DNA from: Limnoperna fortunei
Lineage: Eukaryota > Mollusca > Bivalvia > Mytilida > Modiolidae
NCBI GenBank assembly: GCA_944474755.1
Contig: OX104122.1
Span: 18,362,641-18,426,640 of the forward strand
DNA: 64,000 bases
Direction: 5' to 3'
Made by a program: the position numbers and the translations under genes. Positions 22,901 to 36,500 of the stretch are shown here, in pieces. The notes below the pieces were generated by a model. It worked only from the letters and a program-made list of their open reading frames with translations, did not search any database and had not been told where the DNA came from. The stretch's first letter is position 1. Every line of letters starts with the position of its first letter.

Positions 22901-23900
22901 TTTATTGACTGGTTCTATTTTAAGTTTTGTACAGTTTTATTGACTGGTTCTTTATTGAGTTTTGAATAGTTTATTGACTGGTTCTTTATTCAGTTATGTA
23001 TAGTTTATTGACTGTTTCTTTATTTAGTTTTGTACAGTTTATTGACTGTTTCTTTATTCAGTTTTGTAAAGGTTATCGACTGTTTCTTTATTGAGTTTTG
23101 TACAGTTTATTGACTGGTTTTTTGTTCACTTATATACAGTTTATTGACTGTTTCTTTATTGAGTCTTGTACAGTTTATTGACTGTTTCTTTATTTACTTT
23201 TGTACAGTTTATTGACTGTTTCTTTATTTAGTTTTGTACAGTTTGTTGACTGTTTCTTTATTGAGTTTTGTACAGTTTATTGACTGGTTTTTTATTGAGT
23301 TTTGTACAGTTTATTGACAGTTTTTTTATTGAGTTTTGTACAGTTTATTGACTGGTTCTTTATTGAGTTTTGTACAGTTTATTGACTGGTTCTTTATTTA
23401 GTTTTGTACAGTTTATTGACTGTTTCTTTATTTAGTTTTGTGCAGTTTATTGACTGTTTCTTCATTTAGTTTTGTACAGTTTATTGACTGGTTCTTTATT
23501 CAGTTTTGTATAGTGTACTGACTGTTTCTTTATTTAGTTTTGTACAGTTTATTGACTGGTTCTTTTATTAGTTTTGTACAGTTTATTGACTGTTTCTTTA
23601 TTTACTTTTGTGCAGTTTATAGACTGTTTCTTTATTTAGCTTTGTACCGTTTATTGACTTGTTCTTTATTCAGTTTTCTATAGTTTATTGACTGTTTCTT
23701 TATTTAGTTTTGTACAGTTTATTGACTGTTTCTTTATTGAGTTTTGTACGGTTTATTGACTGTTTCTTTATTGAGTTTTGTAGGGTTTACTGACTGTTTC
23801 TTTATTGAGTTTTGTACAGTTTACTGACTGGTTCTTTTTTGAGTTTTGTACAGTTTATTGACTGGTTCTTTGTTGAGTTTTGTACAGTTTATTGACTGTT
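16971..23900 (+). repeat. about 1364-bp higher-order repeat
   Basis: The 38-bp unit recurs near 17422, 18787, 20151, 22645 and 23975, with steps of 1365, 1364 and then other values where extra blocks intervene. The length is explained by its units: 40 x 34 = 1360, plus 4 (38-bp unit), plus 1 (TTTGTGCAAAATTT unit), minus 2 (GAGATTTGCAG unit), plus 1 (ACAGTTTTATTGAC unit). Each copy also has TTCACTTATATACAG, GAGTCTTGTACAG and GTAGGGTTTAC units in fixed order. Between 20.5 and 21.4 kb a block from 14.4-15.3 kb is spliced in. The short open frame at 22516-22740 is a by-product of this HOR. Confidence 0.85.
20540..21300 (+). repeat. block shared with 14.4-15.2 kb
   Basis: The unit GGTCCTTTATTGAG followed by TTTTCTAGAG occurs near 14523 and again near 20622. 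The 38-bp units at 14735 and 15148 have partners at 20834 and 21247, an offset of 6099 bp in both cases. The block interrupts the 1364-bp HOR, giving 683- and 413-bp steps between 38-bp units. It is best read as a transferred or duplicated segment; the direction of transfer is unknown. Confidence 0.7.
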
Positions 23901-26900
23901 TCTTTACTGTGTTTGTGCAAAATTTATTGACTGGTTCTTTATTGAGTTTTGTGCAGTTTATTGACTGTTTCTTTATTGATTGAGTTTTGTACAGTTTTTT
24001 GACTGGTTCTTTATTGAGTTTTGTACAGTTTATTGACTGGTTCTTTATTGAGTTTTCTACAGTTTATTGACCGGTTCTTTATTGAGTTTTGTACAGTTTA
24101 TTGACTGTTTCTTTATTGAGTTTTGTACAGTTTATTGACTGTTTCTTTATTGAGATTTGTAGTTTATTGACTGGTTCTTTATTGAGTTTTGTACAGTTTA
24201 TTGACTGGTTCCTTATTCAGTTTTGTACAGTTTATTGACTGGTTCTATTTTGAGTTTTGTACAGTTTATTGACTGGTTCTTTATTGAGTTTTGAATAGTT
24301 TATTGACTGGTTCTTTATTCAGTTATGTATAGTTTATTGACTGTTTCTTTATTTAGTTTTGTACAGTTTATTGACTGGTTCTTTATTCAGTTTTGTACAG
24401 TTTATCGACTGTTTCTTTATTGAGTTTTGTACAGTTTATTGACTGGTTTTTTGTTCACTTATATACAGTTTATTGACTGTTTCTTTATTGAGTCTTGTAC
24501 AGTTTATTGACTGTTTCTTTATTTACTTTTGTACAGTTTATTGACTGTTTCTTTATTTAGTTTTGTACAGTTTGTTGACTGTTTCTTTATTGAGTTTTGT
24601 ACAGTTTATTGACTGGTTTTTTATTGAGTTTTGTACAGTTTATTGACAGTTTTTTTATTGAGTTTTGTAGTTTATTGACTGGTTCTTTATTGAGTTTTGT
24701 ACAGTTGATTGACTGGTTCTTTATTTAGTTTTGTACAGTTTATTGACTGTTTCTTTATTTAGTTTTGTGCAGTTTATTGACTGTTTCTTCATTTAGTTTT
24801 GTACAGTTTATTGACTGGTTCTTTATTCAGTTTTGTATAGTGTACTGACTGTTTCTTTATTTAGTTTTGTACAGTTTATTGACTGGTTCTTTTATTAGTT
24901 TTGTACAGTTTATTGACTGTTTCTTTATTGAGTTTTGTACAGTTTACAGACTGCTTCTTTATTGAGTTTTCTAGAGTTTACTGACTGTTTCTTTATTGAG
25001 TTTTGTACAGTTTACTGGCTGGTTCTTTTTTGAGTTTTGTACAGTTTATTGACTGGTTCTTTGTTGATTTTTGTACAGTTTATTGACTGTTTCTTTATTG
25101 AGTTTGTGCACAATTTATTGACTGGTTCTTTATTGAGTTTTGTGCAGTTTATTGACTGTTTCTTTATTGATTGAGTTTTGTACAGTTTATTGACTGGTTC
25201 TTTATTGAGTTTTGTACAGTTTATTGACTGGTTCTTTATTGAGTTTTGTACAGTTTATTGACTGGTTCTTTATTGAGTTTTGTACAGTTTATTGACTGTT
25301 TCTTTATTGAGTTTTGTACAGTTTATTGACTGTTTCTTTATTGAGATTTGTAGTTTATTGACTGGTTCTTTATTTAGTTTTGTACAGTTTATCGACTGGT
25401 TCCTTATTCAGTTTTGTACAGTTTATTGACTGGTTCTTTTTTTAGTTTTGTACGGTTTATTGACTGTTTCTTTATTTACTTTTGTGCAGTTTATTGACTG
25501 TTTCTTTATTTAGTTTTGTACCGTTTATTGACTGGTTCTTCATTCAGTTTTCTATAGTTTATTGACTGTTTCTTTATTTAGTTTTGTACAGTTTATTGAC
25601 TGTTTCTTTATTGAGTTTTGTACAGTTTATTGACTGTTTCTTTATTGAGTTTTGTACAGTTTACAGACTGGTTCTTTATTGTGTTTTGTAGAGTTTACTG
25701 ACTGTTTCTTTATTGAGTTTTGTAGTTTATTGACTGGTTCCTTATTCAGTTTTGTACAGTTTATTGACTGGTTCTATTTTGAGTTTTGTACAGTTTATTG
25801 ACTGGTTCGTTATTGAGTTTTGAATAGTTTATTGACTGGTTCTTTATTCAGTTATGTATAGTTTATTGACTGTTTCTTTATTTAGTTTTGTACAGTTTAT
25901 TGACTGTTTCTTTATTCAGTTTTGTAAAGGTTATCGACTGTTTCTTTATTGAGTTTTGTACAGTTTATTGACTGGTTTTTTGTTCACTTATGTACAGTTT
26001 ATTGACTGTTTCTTTATTGAGTCTTGTACAGTTTATTGACTGTTTCTTTATTTACTTTTGTACAGTTTATTGACTGTTTCTTTATTTAGTTTTGTACAGT
26101 TAGTTGACTGTTTCTTTATTGAGTTTTGTACAGTTTATTGACTGGTTTTTTATTGAGTTTTGTACAGTTTATTGACAGTTTTTTTATTGAGTTTTGTACA
26201 GTTTATTGACTGGTTCTTTATTGAGTTTTGTACAGTTGATTGACTGGTTCTTTATTTAGTTTTGTTCAGTTTATTGACTGTTTCTTTATTTAGTTTTGTG
26301 CAGTTTATTGTCTGTTTCTTTATTTAGTTTTGTACAGTTTATTGACTGGTTCTTTATTCAGTTTTGTATAGTGTACTGACTGTTTCTTTATTTAGTTTTG
26401 TACAGTTTATAGACTGGTTCTTTTATTAGTTTTGTACAGTTTATTGACTGTTTCTTTATTTACTTTTGTGCAGTTTATAGACTGTTTCTTTATTTAGTTT
26501 TGTACCGTTTATTGACTGGTTCTTTATTCAGTTTTCTATAGTTTATTGACTGTTTCTTTACTGTGTTTGTGCAAAATTTATTGACTGGTTCTTTATTGAG
26601 TTTTGTGCAGTTTATTGACTGTTTCTTTATTGATTGAGTTTTGTACAGTTTTTTGACTGGTTCTTTATTGAGTTTTGTACAGTTTATTGACTGGTTCTTT
26701 ATTGAGTTTTCTACAGTTTATTGACCGGTTCTTTATTGAGTTTTGTACAGTTTATTGACTGTTTCTTTATTGAGTTTTGTACAGTTTATTGACTGTTTCT
26801 TTATTGAGATTTGTAGTTTATTGACTGGTTCTTTATTGAGTTTTGTACAGTTTATTGACTGGTTCCTTATTCAGTTTTGTACAGTTTATTGACTGGTTCT

Positions 26901-29200
26901 ATTTTGAGTTTTGTACAGTTTATTGACTGGTTCTTTATTGAGTTTTGAATAGTTTATTGACTGGTTCTTTATTCAGTTATGTATAGTTTATTGACTGTTT
27001 CTTTATTTAGTTTTGTACAGTTTATTGACTGTTTCTTTATTCAGTTTTGTAAAGGTTATCGACTGTTTCTTTATTGAGTTTTGTACAGTTTATTGACTGG
27101 TTTTTTGTTCACTTATATACAGTTTATTGACTGTTTCTTTATTGAGTCTTGTACAGTTTATTGACTGTTTCTTTATTTACTTTTGTACAGTTTATTGACT
27201 GTTTCTTTATTTAGTTTTGTACAGTTTGTTGACTGTTTCTTTATTGAGTTTTGTACAGTTTATTGACTGGTTTTTTATTGAGTTTTGTACAGTTTATTGA
27301 CAGTTTTTTTATTGAGTTTTGTAGTTTATTGACTGGTTCTTTATTGAGTTTTGTACAGTTGATTGACTGGTTCTTTATTTAGTTTTGTACAGTTTATTGA
27401 CTGTTTCTTTATTTAGTTTTGTGCAGTTTATTGACTGTTTCTTCATTTAGTTTTGTACAGTTTATTGACTGGTTCTTTATTCAGTTTTGTATAGTGTACT
27501 GACTGTTTCTTTATTTAGTTTTGTACAGTTTATTGACTGGTTCTTTTATTAGTTTTGTACAGTTTATTGACTGTTTCTTTATTGAGTTTTGTACAGTTTA
27601 CAGACTGCTTCTTTATTGAGTTTTCTAGAGTTTACTGACTGTTTCTTTATTGAGTTTTGTACAGTTTACTGGCTGGTTCTTTTTTGAGTTTTGTACAGTT
27701 TATTGACTGGTTCTTTGTTGATTTTTGTACAGTTTATTGACTGTTTCTTTATTGAGTTTGTGCACAATTTATTGACTGGTTCTTTATTGAGTTTTGTGCA
27801 GTTTATTGACTGTTTCTTTATTGATTGAGTTTTGTACAGTTTATTGACTGGTTCTTTATTGAGTTTTGTACAGTTTATTGACTGGTTCTTTATTGAGTTT
27901 TGTACAGTTTATTGACTGGTTCTTTATTGAGTTTTGTACAGTTTATTGACTGTTTCTTTATTGAGTTTTGTACAGTTTATTGACTGTTTCTTTATTGAGA
28001 TTTGTAGTTTATTGACTGGTTCTTTATTTAGTTTTGTACAGTTTATCGACTGGTTCCTTATTCAGTTTTGTACAGTTTATTGACTGGTTCTTTTTTTAGT
28101 TTTGTACGGTTTATTGACTGTTTCTTTATTTACTTTTGTGCAGTTTATTGACTGTTTCTTTATTTAGTTTTGTACCGTTTATTGACTGGTTCTTCATTCA
28201 GTTTTCTATAGTTTATTGACTGTTTCTTTATTTAGTTTTGTACAGTTTATTGACTGTTTCTTTATTGAGTTTTGTACAGTTTATTGACTGTTTCTTTATT
28301 GAGTTTTGTACAGTTTACAGACTGGTTCTTTATTGTGTTTTGTAGAGTTTACTGACTGTTTCTTTATTGAGTTTTGTAGTTTATTGACTGGTTCCTTATT
28401 CAGTTTTGTACAGTTTATTGACTGGTTCTATTTTGAGTTTTGTACAGTTTATTGACTGGTTCGTTATTGAGTTTTGAATAGTTTATTGACTGGTTCTTTA
28501 TTCAGTTATGTATAGTTTATTGACTGTTTCTTTATTTAGTTTTGTACAGTTTATTGACTGTTTCTTTATTCAGTTTTGTAAAGGTTATCGACTGTTTCTT
28601 TATTGAGTTTTGTACAGTTTATTGACTGGTTTTTTGTTCACTTATGTACAGTTTATTGACTGTTTCTTTATTGAGTCTTGTACAGTTTATTGACTGTTTC
28701 TTTATTTACTTTTGTACAGTTTATTGACTGTTTCTTTATTTAGTTTTGTACAGTTAGTTGACTGTTTCTTTATTGAGTTTTGTACAGTTTATTGACTGGT
28801 TTTTTATTGAGTTTTGTACAGTTTATTGACAGTTTTTTTATTGAGTTTTGTACAGTTTATTGACTGGTTCTTTATTGAGTTTTGTACAGTTGATTGACTG
28901 GTTCTTTATTTAGTTTTGTTCAGTTTATTGACTGTTTCTTTATTTAGTTTTGTGCAGTTTATTGTCTGTTTCTTTATTTAGTTTTGTACAGTTTATTGAC
29001 TGGTTCTTTATTCAGTTTTGTATAGTGTACTGACTGTTTCTTTATTTAGTTTTGTACAGTTTATAGACTGGTTCTTTTATTAGTTTTGTACAGTTTATTG
29101 ACTGTTTCTTTATTTACTTTTGTGCAGTTTATAGACTGTTTCTTTATTTAGTTTTGTACCGTTTATTGACTGGTTCTTTATTCAGTTTTCTATAGTTTAT
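23900..29200 (+). repeat. 2654-bp tandem duplication
   Basis: Marker pairs 23975/26629 and 25166/27820 are each 2654 bp apart. The unusual TTTCTTTACTGTGTTTGTGC occurs near 23900 and 26554, also 2654 bp apart. The join lies near 26550, where TTTTCTATAG-type units run straight into the ACTGTGTTTG unit, a neighbour combination absent from the other HOR copies. The two copies are nearly identical along their length by eye, so the duplication is recent or homogenised. Each copy is itself a fusion: a 1364-type part followed by a part matching 12.8-14.4 kb. Confidence 0.85.
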
Positions 29201-29499
29201 TGACTGTTTCTTTATTTAGTTTTGTACAGTTTATTGACTGTTTCTTTATTGAGTTTTGTACAGTTTATTGACTGTTTCTTTATTGAGTTTTGTACAGTTT
29301 ACAGACTGGTTCTTTATTGAGTTTTCTAGAGTTTACTGACTGTTTCTTTATTGAGTTTTGTACAGTTTACTGACTGGTTCTTTTTTGAGTTTTGTACAGT
29401 TTATTGACTGGTTCTTTGTTGATTTTTGTACAGTTTATTGACTGTTTCTTTATTGAGTTTGTGCACAATTTATTGACTGGTTCTTTATTGAGTTTTGTG

Positions 29500-32400
29500 C
29501 AGTTTATTGACTGTTTCTTTATTGATTGAGTTTTGTACAGTTTATTGACTGGTTCTTTATTGAGTTTTGTACAGTTTATTGACTGGTTCTTTATTGAGTT
29601 TTCTACAGTTTATTGACTGGTTCTTTATTGAGTTTTGTACAGTTTATTGACTGTTTCTTTATTGAGTTTTGTACAGTTTATTGACTGTTTCTTTATTGAG
29701 TTTTGTACAGTTTACAGACTCTTTCTTTATTGAGTTTTGTAGAGTTTACTGACTGTTTCTTTATTGAGTTTTGTACAGTTTACTGACTGGTTCTTTTTTA
29801 AGTTTTGTACAGTTTATTGACTGGTTCTTTGTTGAGTTTTGTACAGTTTATTGACTGTTTCTTTATTGTGTTTGTGCAAAATTTATTGACTGGTTCTTTT
29901 TTGAGTTTTGTGCAGTTTATTGACTGTTTCTTTATTGATTGAGTTTTGTACAGTTTATTGACTGGTTCTTTATTGAGTTTTGTACAGTTTATTGACTGGT
30001 TCTTTATTGAGTTTTCTACAGTTTATTGACTCGTTCTTTATTGAGTTTTGTACAGTTTATTGACTGTTTCTTTATTGAGTTTTGTACAGTTTATTGACTG
30101 TTTCTTTATTGAGATTTGTAGTTTATTGACTGGTTCTTTATTGAGTTTTGTACAGTTTATTGACTGGTTCCTTATTCAGTTTTGTACAGTTTATTGACTG
30201 GTTCTATTTTAAGTTTTGTACAGTTTATTGACTGGTTCTTTATTGAGTTTTGAATAGTTTATTGACTGGTTCTTTATTCAGTTATGTATAGTTTATTGAC
30301 TGTTTCTTTATTTAGTTTTGTACAGTTTATTGACTGTTTCTTTATTCAGTTTTGTAAAGGTTATCGACTGTTTCTTTATTGAGTTTTGTACAGTTTATTG
30401 ACTGGTTTTTTGTTCACTTTTATACAGTTTATTGACTGTTTCTTTATTGAGTCTTGTACAGTTTATTGACTGTTTCTTTATTTACTTTTGTACAGTTTAT
30501 TGACTGTTTCTTTATTTAGTTTTGTACAGTTTATTGTCTGTTTCTTTATTTAGTTTTGTACAGTTTATTGACTGGTTCTTTATTCAGTTTTGTATAGTGT
30601 ACTGACTGTTTCTTTATTTAGTTTTGTACAGTTTATAGACTGGTTCTTTTATTAGTTTTGTACAGTTTATTGACTGTTTCTTTATTTACTTTTGTGCAGT
30701 TTATAGACTGTTTCTTTATTTAGTTTTGTACCGTTTATTGACTGGTTCTTTACTCAGTTTTCTATAGTTTATTGACTGTTTCTTTATTTAGTTTTGTACA
30801 GTTTATTGACTGTTTCTTTATTGAGTTTTGTACAGTTTATTGACTGTTTCTTTATTGAGTTTTGTACAGTTTACAGACTGGTTCTTTATTGAGTTTTCTA
30901 GAGTTTACTGACTGTTTCTTTATTGAGTTTTGTACAGTTTACTGACTGGTTCTTTTTTGAGTTTTGTACAGTTTATTGACTGGTTCTTTGTTGATTTTTG
31001 TACAGTTTATTGACTGTTTCTTTATTGAGTTTGTGCACAATTTATTGACTGGTTCTTTATTGAGTTTTGTGCAGTTTATTGACTGTTTCTTTATTGATTG
31101 AGTTTTGTACAGTTTATTGACTGGTTTTTTATTGAGTTTTGTACAGTTTATTGACTGGTTCTTTATTGAGTTTTGTACAGCTTATTGACTGGTTCTTTAT
31201 TGAGTTTTGTACAGTTTATTGACTGTTTCTTTATTGAGTTTTGTACAGTTTATTGACTGTTTCTTTATTGAGTTTTGTACAGTTTACAGACTCTTTCTTT
31301 ATTGAGTTTTGTAGAGTTTACTGACTGTTTCTTTATTGAGTTTTGTACAGTTTACTGACTGGTTCTTTTTTAAGTTTTGTACAGTTTATTGACTGGTTCT
31401 TTGTTGATTTTTGTACAGTTTATTGACTGTTTCTTTATTGAGTTTGTGCACAATTTATTGACTGGTTCTTTATTGAGTTTTGTGCAGTTTATTGACTGTT
31501 TCTTTATTGATTGAGTTTTGTACAGTTTATTGACTGGTTCTTTATTGAGTTTTGTACAGTTTATTGACTGGTTCTTTATTGAGTTTTGTACAGTTTATTG
31601 ACTGGTTCTTTATTGAGTTTTGTACAGTTTATTGACTGTTTCTTTATTGAGTTTTGTACAGTTTATTGACTGTTTCTTTATTGAGTTTTGTACAGTTTAC
31701 AGACTCTTTCTTTATTGAGTTTTGTAGAGTTTACTGACTGTTTCTTTATTGAGTTTTGTACAGTTTACTGACTGGTTCTTTTTTAAGTTTTGTACAGTTT
31801 ATTGACTGGTTCTTTGTTGAGTTTTGTACAGTTTATTGACTGTTTCTTTATTGTGTTTGTGCAAAATTTATTGACTGGTTCTTTTTTGAGTTTTGTGCAG
31901 TTTATTGACTGTTTCTTTATTGATTGAGTTTTGTACAGTTTATTGACTGGTTCTTTATTGAGTTTTGTACAGTTTATTGACTGGTTCTTTATTGAGTTTT
32001 CTACAGTTTATTGACTCGTTCTTTATTGAGTTTTGTACAGTTTATTGACTGTTTCTTTATTGAGTTTTGTACAGTTTATTGACTGTTTCTTTATTGAGAT
32101 TTGTAGTTTATTGACTGGTTCTTTATTGAGTTTTGTACAGTTTATTGACTGGTTCCTTATTCAGTTTTGTACAGTTTATTGACTGGTTCTATTTTAAGTT
32201 TTGTACAGTTTATTGACTGGTTCTTTATTGAGTTTTGAATAGTTTATTGACTGGTTCTTTATTCAGTTATGTATAGTTTATTGACTGTTTCTTTATTTAG
32301 TTTTGTACAGTTTATTGACTGTTTCTTTATTCAGTTTTGTAAAGGTTATCGACTGTTTCTTTATTGAGTTTTGTACAGTTTATTGACTGGTTTTTTGTTC

Positions 32401-33500
32401 ACTTTTATACAGTTTATTGACTGTTTCTTTATTGAGTCTTGTACAGTTTATTGACTGTTTCTTTATTTACTTTTGTACAGTTTATTGACTGTTTCTTTAT
32501 TTAGTTTTGTACAGTTTATTGTCTGTTTCTTTATTTAGTTTTGTACAGTTTATTGACTGGTTCTTTATTCAGTTTTGTATAGTGTACTGACTGTTTCTTT
32601 ATTTAGTTTTGTACAGTTTATAGACTGGTTCTTTTATTAGTTTTGTACAGTTTATTGACTGTTTCTTTATTTACTTTTGTGCAGTTTATAGACTGTTTCT
32701 TTATTTAGTTTTGTACCGTTTATTGACTGGTTCTTTACTCAGTTTTCTATAGTTTATTGACTGTTTCTTTATTTAGTTTTGTACAGTTTATTGACTGTTT
32801 CTTTATTGAGTTTTGTACAGTTTATTGACTGTTTCTTTATTGAGTTTTGTACAGTTTACAGACTGGTTCTTTATTGAGTTTTCTAGAGTTTACTGACTGT
32901 TTCTTTATTGAGTTTTGTACAGTTTACTGACTGGTTCTTTTTTGAGTTTTGTACAGTTTATTGACTGGTTCTTTGTTGATTTTTGTACAGTTTATTGACT
33001 GTTTCTTTATTGAGTTTGTGCACAATTTATTGACTGGTTCTTTATTGAGTTTTGTGCAGTTTATTGACTGTTTCTTTATTGATTGAGTTTTGTACAGTTT
33101 ATTGACTGGTTTTTTATTGAGTTTTGTACAGTTTATTGACTGGTTCTTTATTGAGTTTTGTACAGCTTATTGACTGGTTCTTTATTGAGTTTTGTACAGT
33201 TTATTGACTGTTTCTTTATTGAGTTTTGTACAGTTTATTGACTGTTTCTTTATTGAGTTTTGTACAGTTTACAGACTCTTTCTTTATTGAGTTTTGTAGA
33301 GTTTATTGACTGGTTCTTTATTGAGTTTTGTACAGTTTACTGACTGGTTCTTTTTTAAGTTTTGTACAGTTTATTGACTGGTTCTTTGTTGAGTTTTGTA
33401 CAGTTTATTGACTGTTTCTTTATTGTGTTTGTGCAAAATTTATTGACTGGTTCTTTATTGAGTTTTGTGCAGTTTATTGACTGTTTCTTTATTGATTGAG
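29500..33500 (+). repeat. 1985-bp tandem duplication
   Basis: The 38-bp units at 29521, 29934, 31092 and 31506 have partners at 31506, 31919, 33078 and 33491, all 1985 or 1986 bp downstream. Private variants TTCACTTTTATACAG (near 30417 and 32402), TTTACAGACTCTTTC and GTACAGCTTATTGAC are shared between copies. Steps of 413-414 bp between neighbouring 38-bp units show a smaller nested repeat. The TTTACAGACTCTTTC unit appears four times (near 29711, 31285, 31695, 33271), so part of the block was also copied at the smaller scale. Confidence 0.8.
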
Positions 33501-36500
33501 TTTTGTACAGTTTATTGACTGGTTCTTTATTGAGTTTTGTACAGTTTATTGACTGGTTCTTTATTGAGTTTTCTACAGTTTATTGACTCGTTCTTTATTG
33601 AGTTTTGTACAGTTTATTGACTGTTTCTTTATTGAGTTTTGTACAGTTTATTGACTGTTTCTTTATTGAGATTTGTAGTTTATTGACTGGTTCTTTATTG
33701 AGTTTTGTACAGTTTATTGACTGGTTCCTTATTCAGTTTTGTACAGTTTATTGACTGGTTCTATTTTAAGTTTTGTACAGTTTATTGACTGGTTCTTTAT
33801 TGAGTTTTGAATAGTTTATTGACTGGTTCTTTATTCAGTTATGTATAGTTTATTGACTGTTTCTTTATTTAGTTTTGTACAGTTTATTGACTGTTTCTTT
33901 ATTCAGTTTTGTAAAGGTTATCGACTGTTTCTTTATTGAGTTTTGTACAGTTTATTGACTGGTTTTTTGTTCACTTTGATACAGTTTATTGACTGTTTCT
34001 TTATTGAGTCTTGTACAGTTTATTGACTGTTTCTTTATTTACTTTTGTACAGTTTATTGACTGTTTCTTTATTTAGTTTTGTACAGTTTGTTGACTGTTT
34101 CTTTATTGAGTTTTGTACAGTTTATTGACTGGTTTTTTATTGAGTTTTGTACAGTTTATTGACAGTTTTTTTATTGAGTTTTGTACAGTTTATTGACTGG
34201 TTCTTTATTGAGTTTTGTACAGTTGATTGACTGGTTCTTTATTTAGTTTTGTACAGTTTATTGACTGTTTCTTTATTTAGTTTTGTGCAGTTTATTGACT
34301 GTTTCTTCATTTAGTTGTGTACAGTTTATTGACTGGTTCTTTATTCAGTTTTGTATAGTGTACTGACTGTTTCTTTATTTAGTTTTGTACAGTTTATTGA
34401 CTGGTTCTTTTATTAGTTTTGTACAGTTTATTGACTGTTTCTTTATTTACTTTTGTGCAGTTTATAGACTGTCTCTTTATTCAGTTTTCTATAGTTTATT
34501 GACTTGTTCTTTATTCAGTTTTCTATAGTTTATTGACTGTTTCTTTATTTAGTTTTGTACAGTTTATTGACTGTTTCTTTATTGAGTTTTGTACGGTTTA
34601 TTGACTGTTTCTTTATTGAGTTTTGTACAGTTTACAGACTGGTTCTTTATTGAGTTTTGTAGGGTTTACTGACTGTTTCTTTATTGAGTTTTGTACAGTT
34701 TACTGACTGGTTCTTTTTTGAGTTTTGTACAGTTTATTGACTGGTTCTTTGTTGAGTTTTGTACAGTTTATTGACTGTTTCTTTATTGTGTTTGTGCAAA
34801 ATTTATTGACTGGTTCTTTATTGAGTTTTGTGGAGTTTATTGACTGTTTCTTTATTGATTTAGTTTTGTACAGTTTATTGACTGGTTCTTTATTGAGTTT
34901 TGTACAGTTTATTGACTGGTTCTTTATTGAGTTTTCTACAGTTTATTGACTGGTTCTTTATTGCGTTTTGTACAGTTTATTGACTGTTTCTTTATTGAGT
35001 TTTGTACAGTTTATTGACTGTTTCTTTATTGAGATTTGTAGTTTATTGACTGGTTCTTTATTGAGTTTTGTACAGTTTATTGACTGGTTCCTTATTCAGT
35101 TTTGTACAGTTTATTGACTGGTTCTATTTTGAGTTTTGTACAGTTTATTGACTGGTTCTTTATTGAGTTTTGAATAGTTTATTGACTGGTTCTTTATTCA
35201 GTTATGTATAGTTTATTGACTGTTTCTTTATTTAGTTTTGTATAGTTTATTGACTGTTTCTTTATTCAGTTTTGTAAAGATTATCGACTGTTTCTTTATT
35301 GAGTTTTGTACAGTTTATTGACTGGTTTTTTGTTCACTTATATACAGTTTATTGACTGTTTCTTTATTGAGTCTTGTACAGTTTATTGACTGTTTCTTTA
35401 TTTACTTTTGTACAGTTTATTGACTGTTTCTTTATTTAGTTTTGTACAGTTTATTGACTGTTTCTTTATTGAGTTTTGTACAGTTTATTGACTGGTTTTT
35501 TATTGAGTTTTGTACAGTTTATTGACAGTTTTTTTATTGAGTTTTGTACAGTTTATTGACTGGTTCTTTATTGAGTTTTGTACAGTTGATTGACTGGTTC
35601 TTTATTTAGTTTTGTACAGTTTATTGACTGTTTCTTTATTTAGTTTTGTGCAGTTTATTGACTGTTTCTTCATTTAGTTTTGTACAGTTTATTGACTGGT
35701 TCTTTATTAAGTTTTGTATAGTGTACTGACTGTTTCTTTATTTAGTTTTGTACAGTTTATTGACTGGTTCTTTTATTAGTTTTGTACAGTTTATTGACTG
35801 TTTCTTTACTTACTTGTGTGCAGTTTATAGACTGTTTCTTTATTTAGCTTTGTACCGTTTATTGACTTGTTCTTTATTCAGTTTTCTATAGTTTATTGAC
35901 TGTTTCTTTATTTAGTTTTGTACAGTTTATTGACTGTTTCTTTATTGAGTTTTGTACGGTTTATTGACTGTTTCTTTATTGAGTTTTGTACAGTTTACAG
36001 ACTGGTTCTTTATTGAGTTTTGTAGGGTTTACTGACTGTTTCTTTATTGAGTTGTGTACAGTTTACTGACTGGTTCTTTTTTGAGTATTGTACAGTTTAT
36101 TGACTGGTTCTGTGTTGATTTTTGTACAGTTTATTGACTGTTTCTTTATTGAGTTTTTGCACAATTTATTGACTGGTTCTTTATTGAGTTTTGTGCAGTT
36201 TATTGACTGTTTCTTTATTGATTGAGTTTTGTACAGTTTATTGACTGGTTCTTTGTTGAGTTTTGTACAGTTTATTGACTGGTTCTTTATTGAGTTTTGT
36301 ACAGTTTATTGACTGTTTCTTTATTGAGTTTTGTACAGTTTATTGACTGTTTCTTTATTGAGATTTGTAGTTTATTGACTGGTTCTTTATTGAGTTTTGT
36401 ACAGTTTAGCGACTGGTTCCTTATTCAGTTTTGTACAATTTATTGACTGGTTCTTTATTGAGTTTTGTACAGTTTATTGACTGGTTCTTTATTGAATTTT
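33500..36500 (+). repeat. two 1363-bp HOR periods
   Basis: The 38-bp units at 33491, 34854 and 36217 are 1363 bp apart, 1 bp shorter than the 1364-bp copies near 18-20 kb. The difference is explained by a single site: here the unit after TTCTATTTTAAG or TTCTATTTTGAG reads ACAGTTTATTG, without the extra T found in the 1364-bp copies. Singletons such as GTGGAGTTTATTG near 34830 mark individual copies. The open frame at 34725-34949 arises from the same HOR position as that at 22516-22740. Confidence 0.8.
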
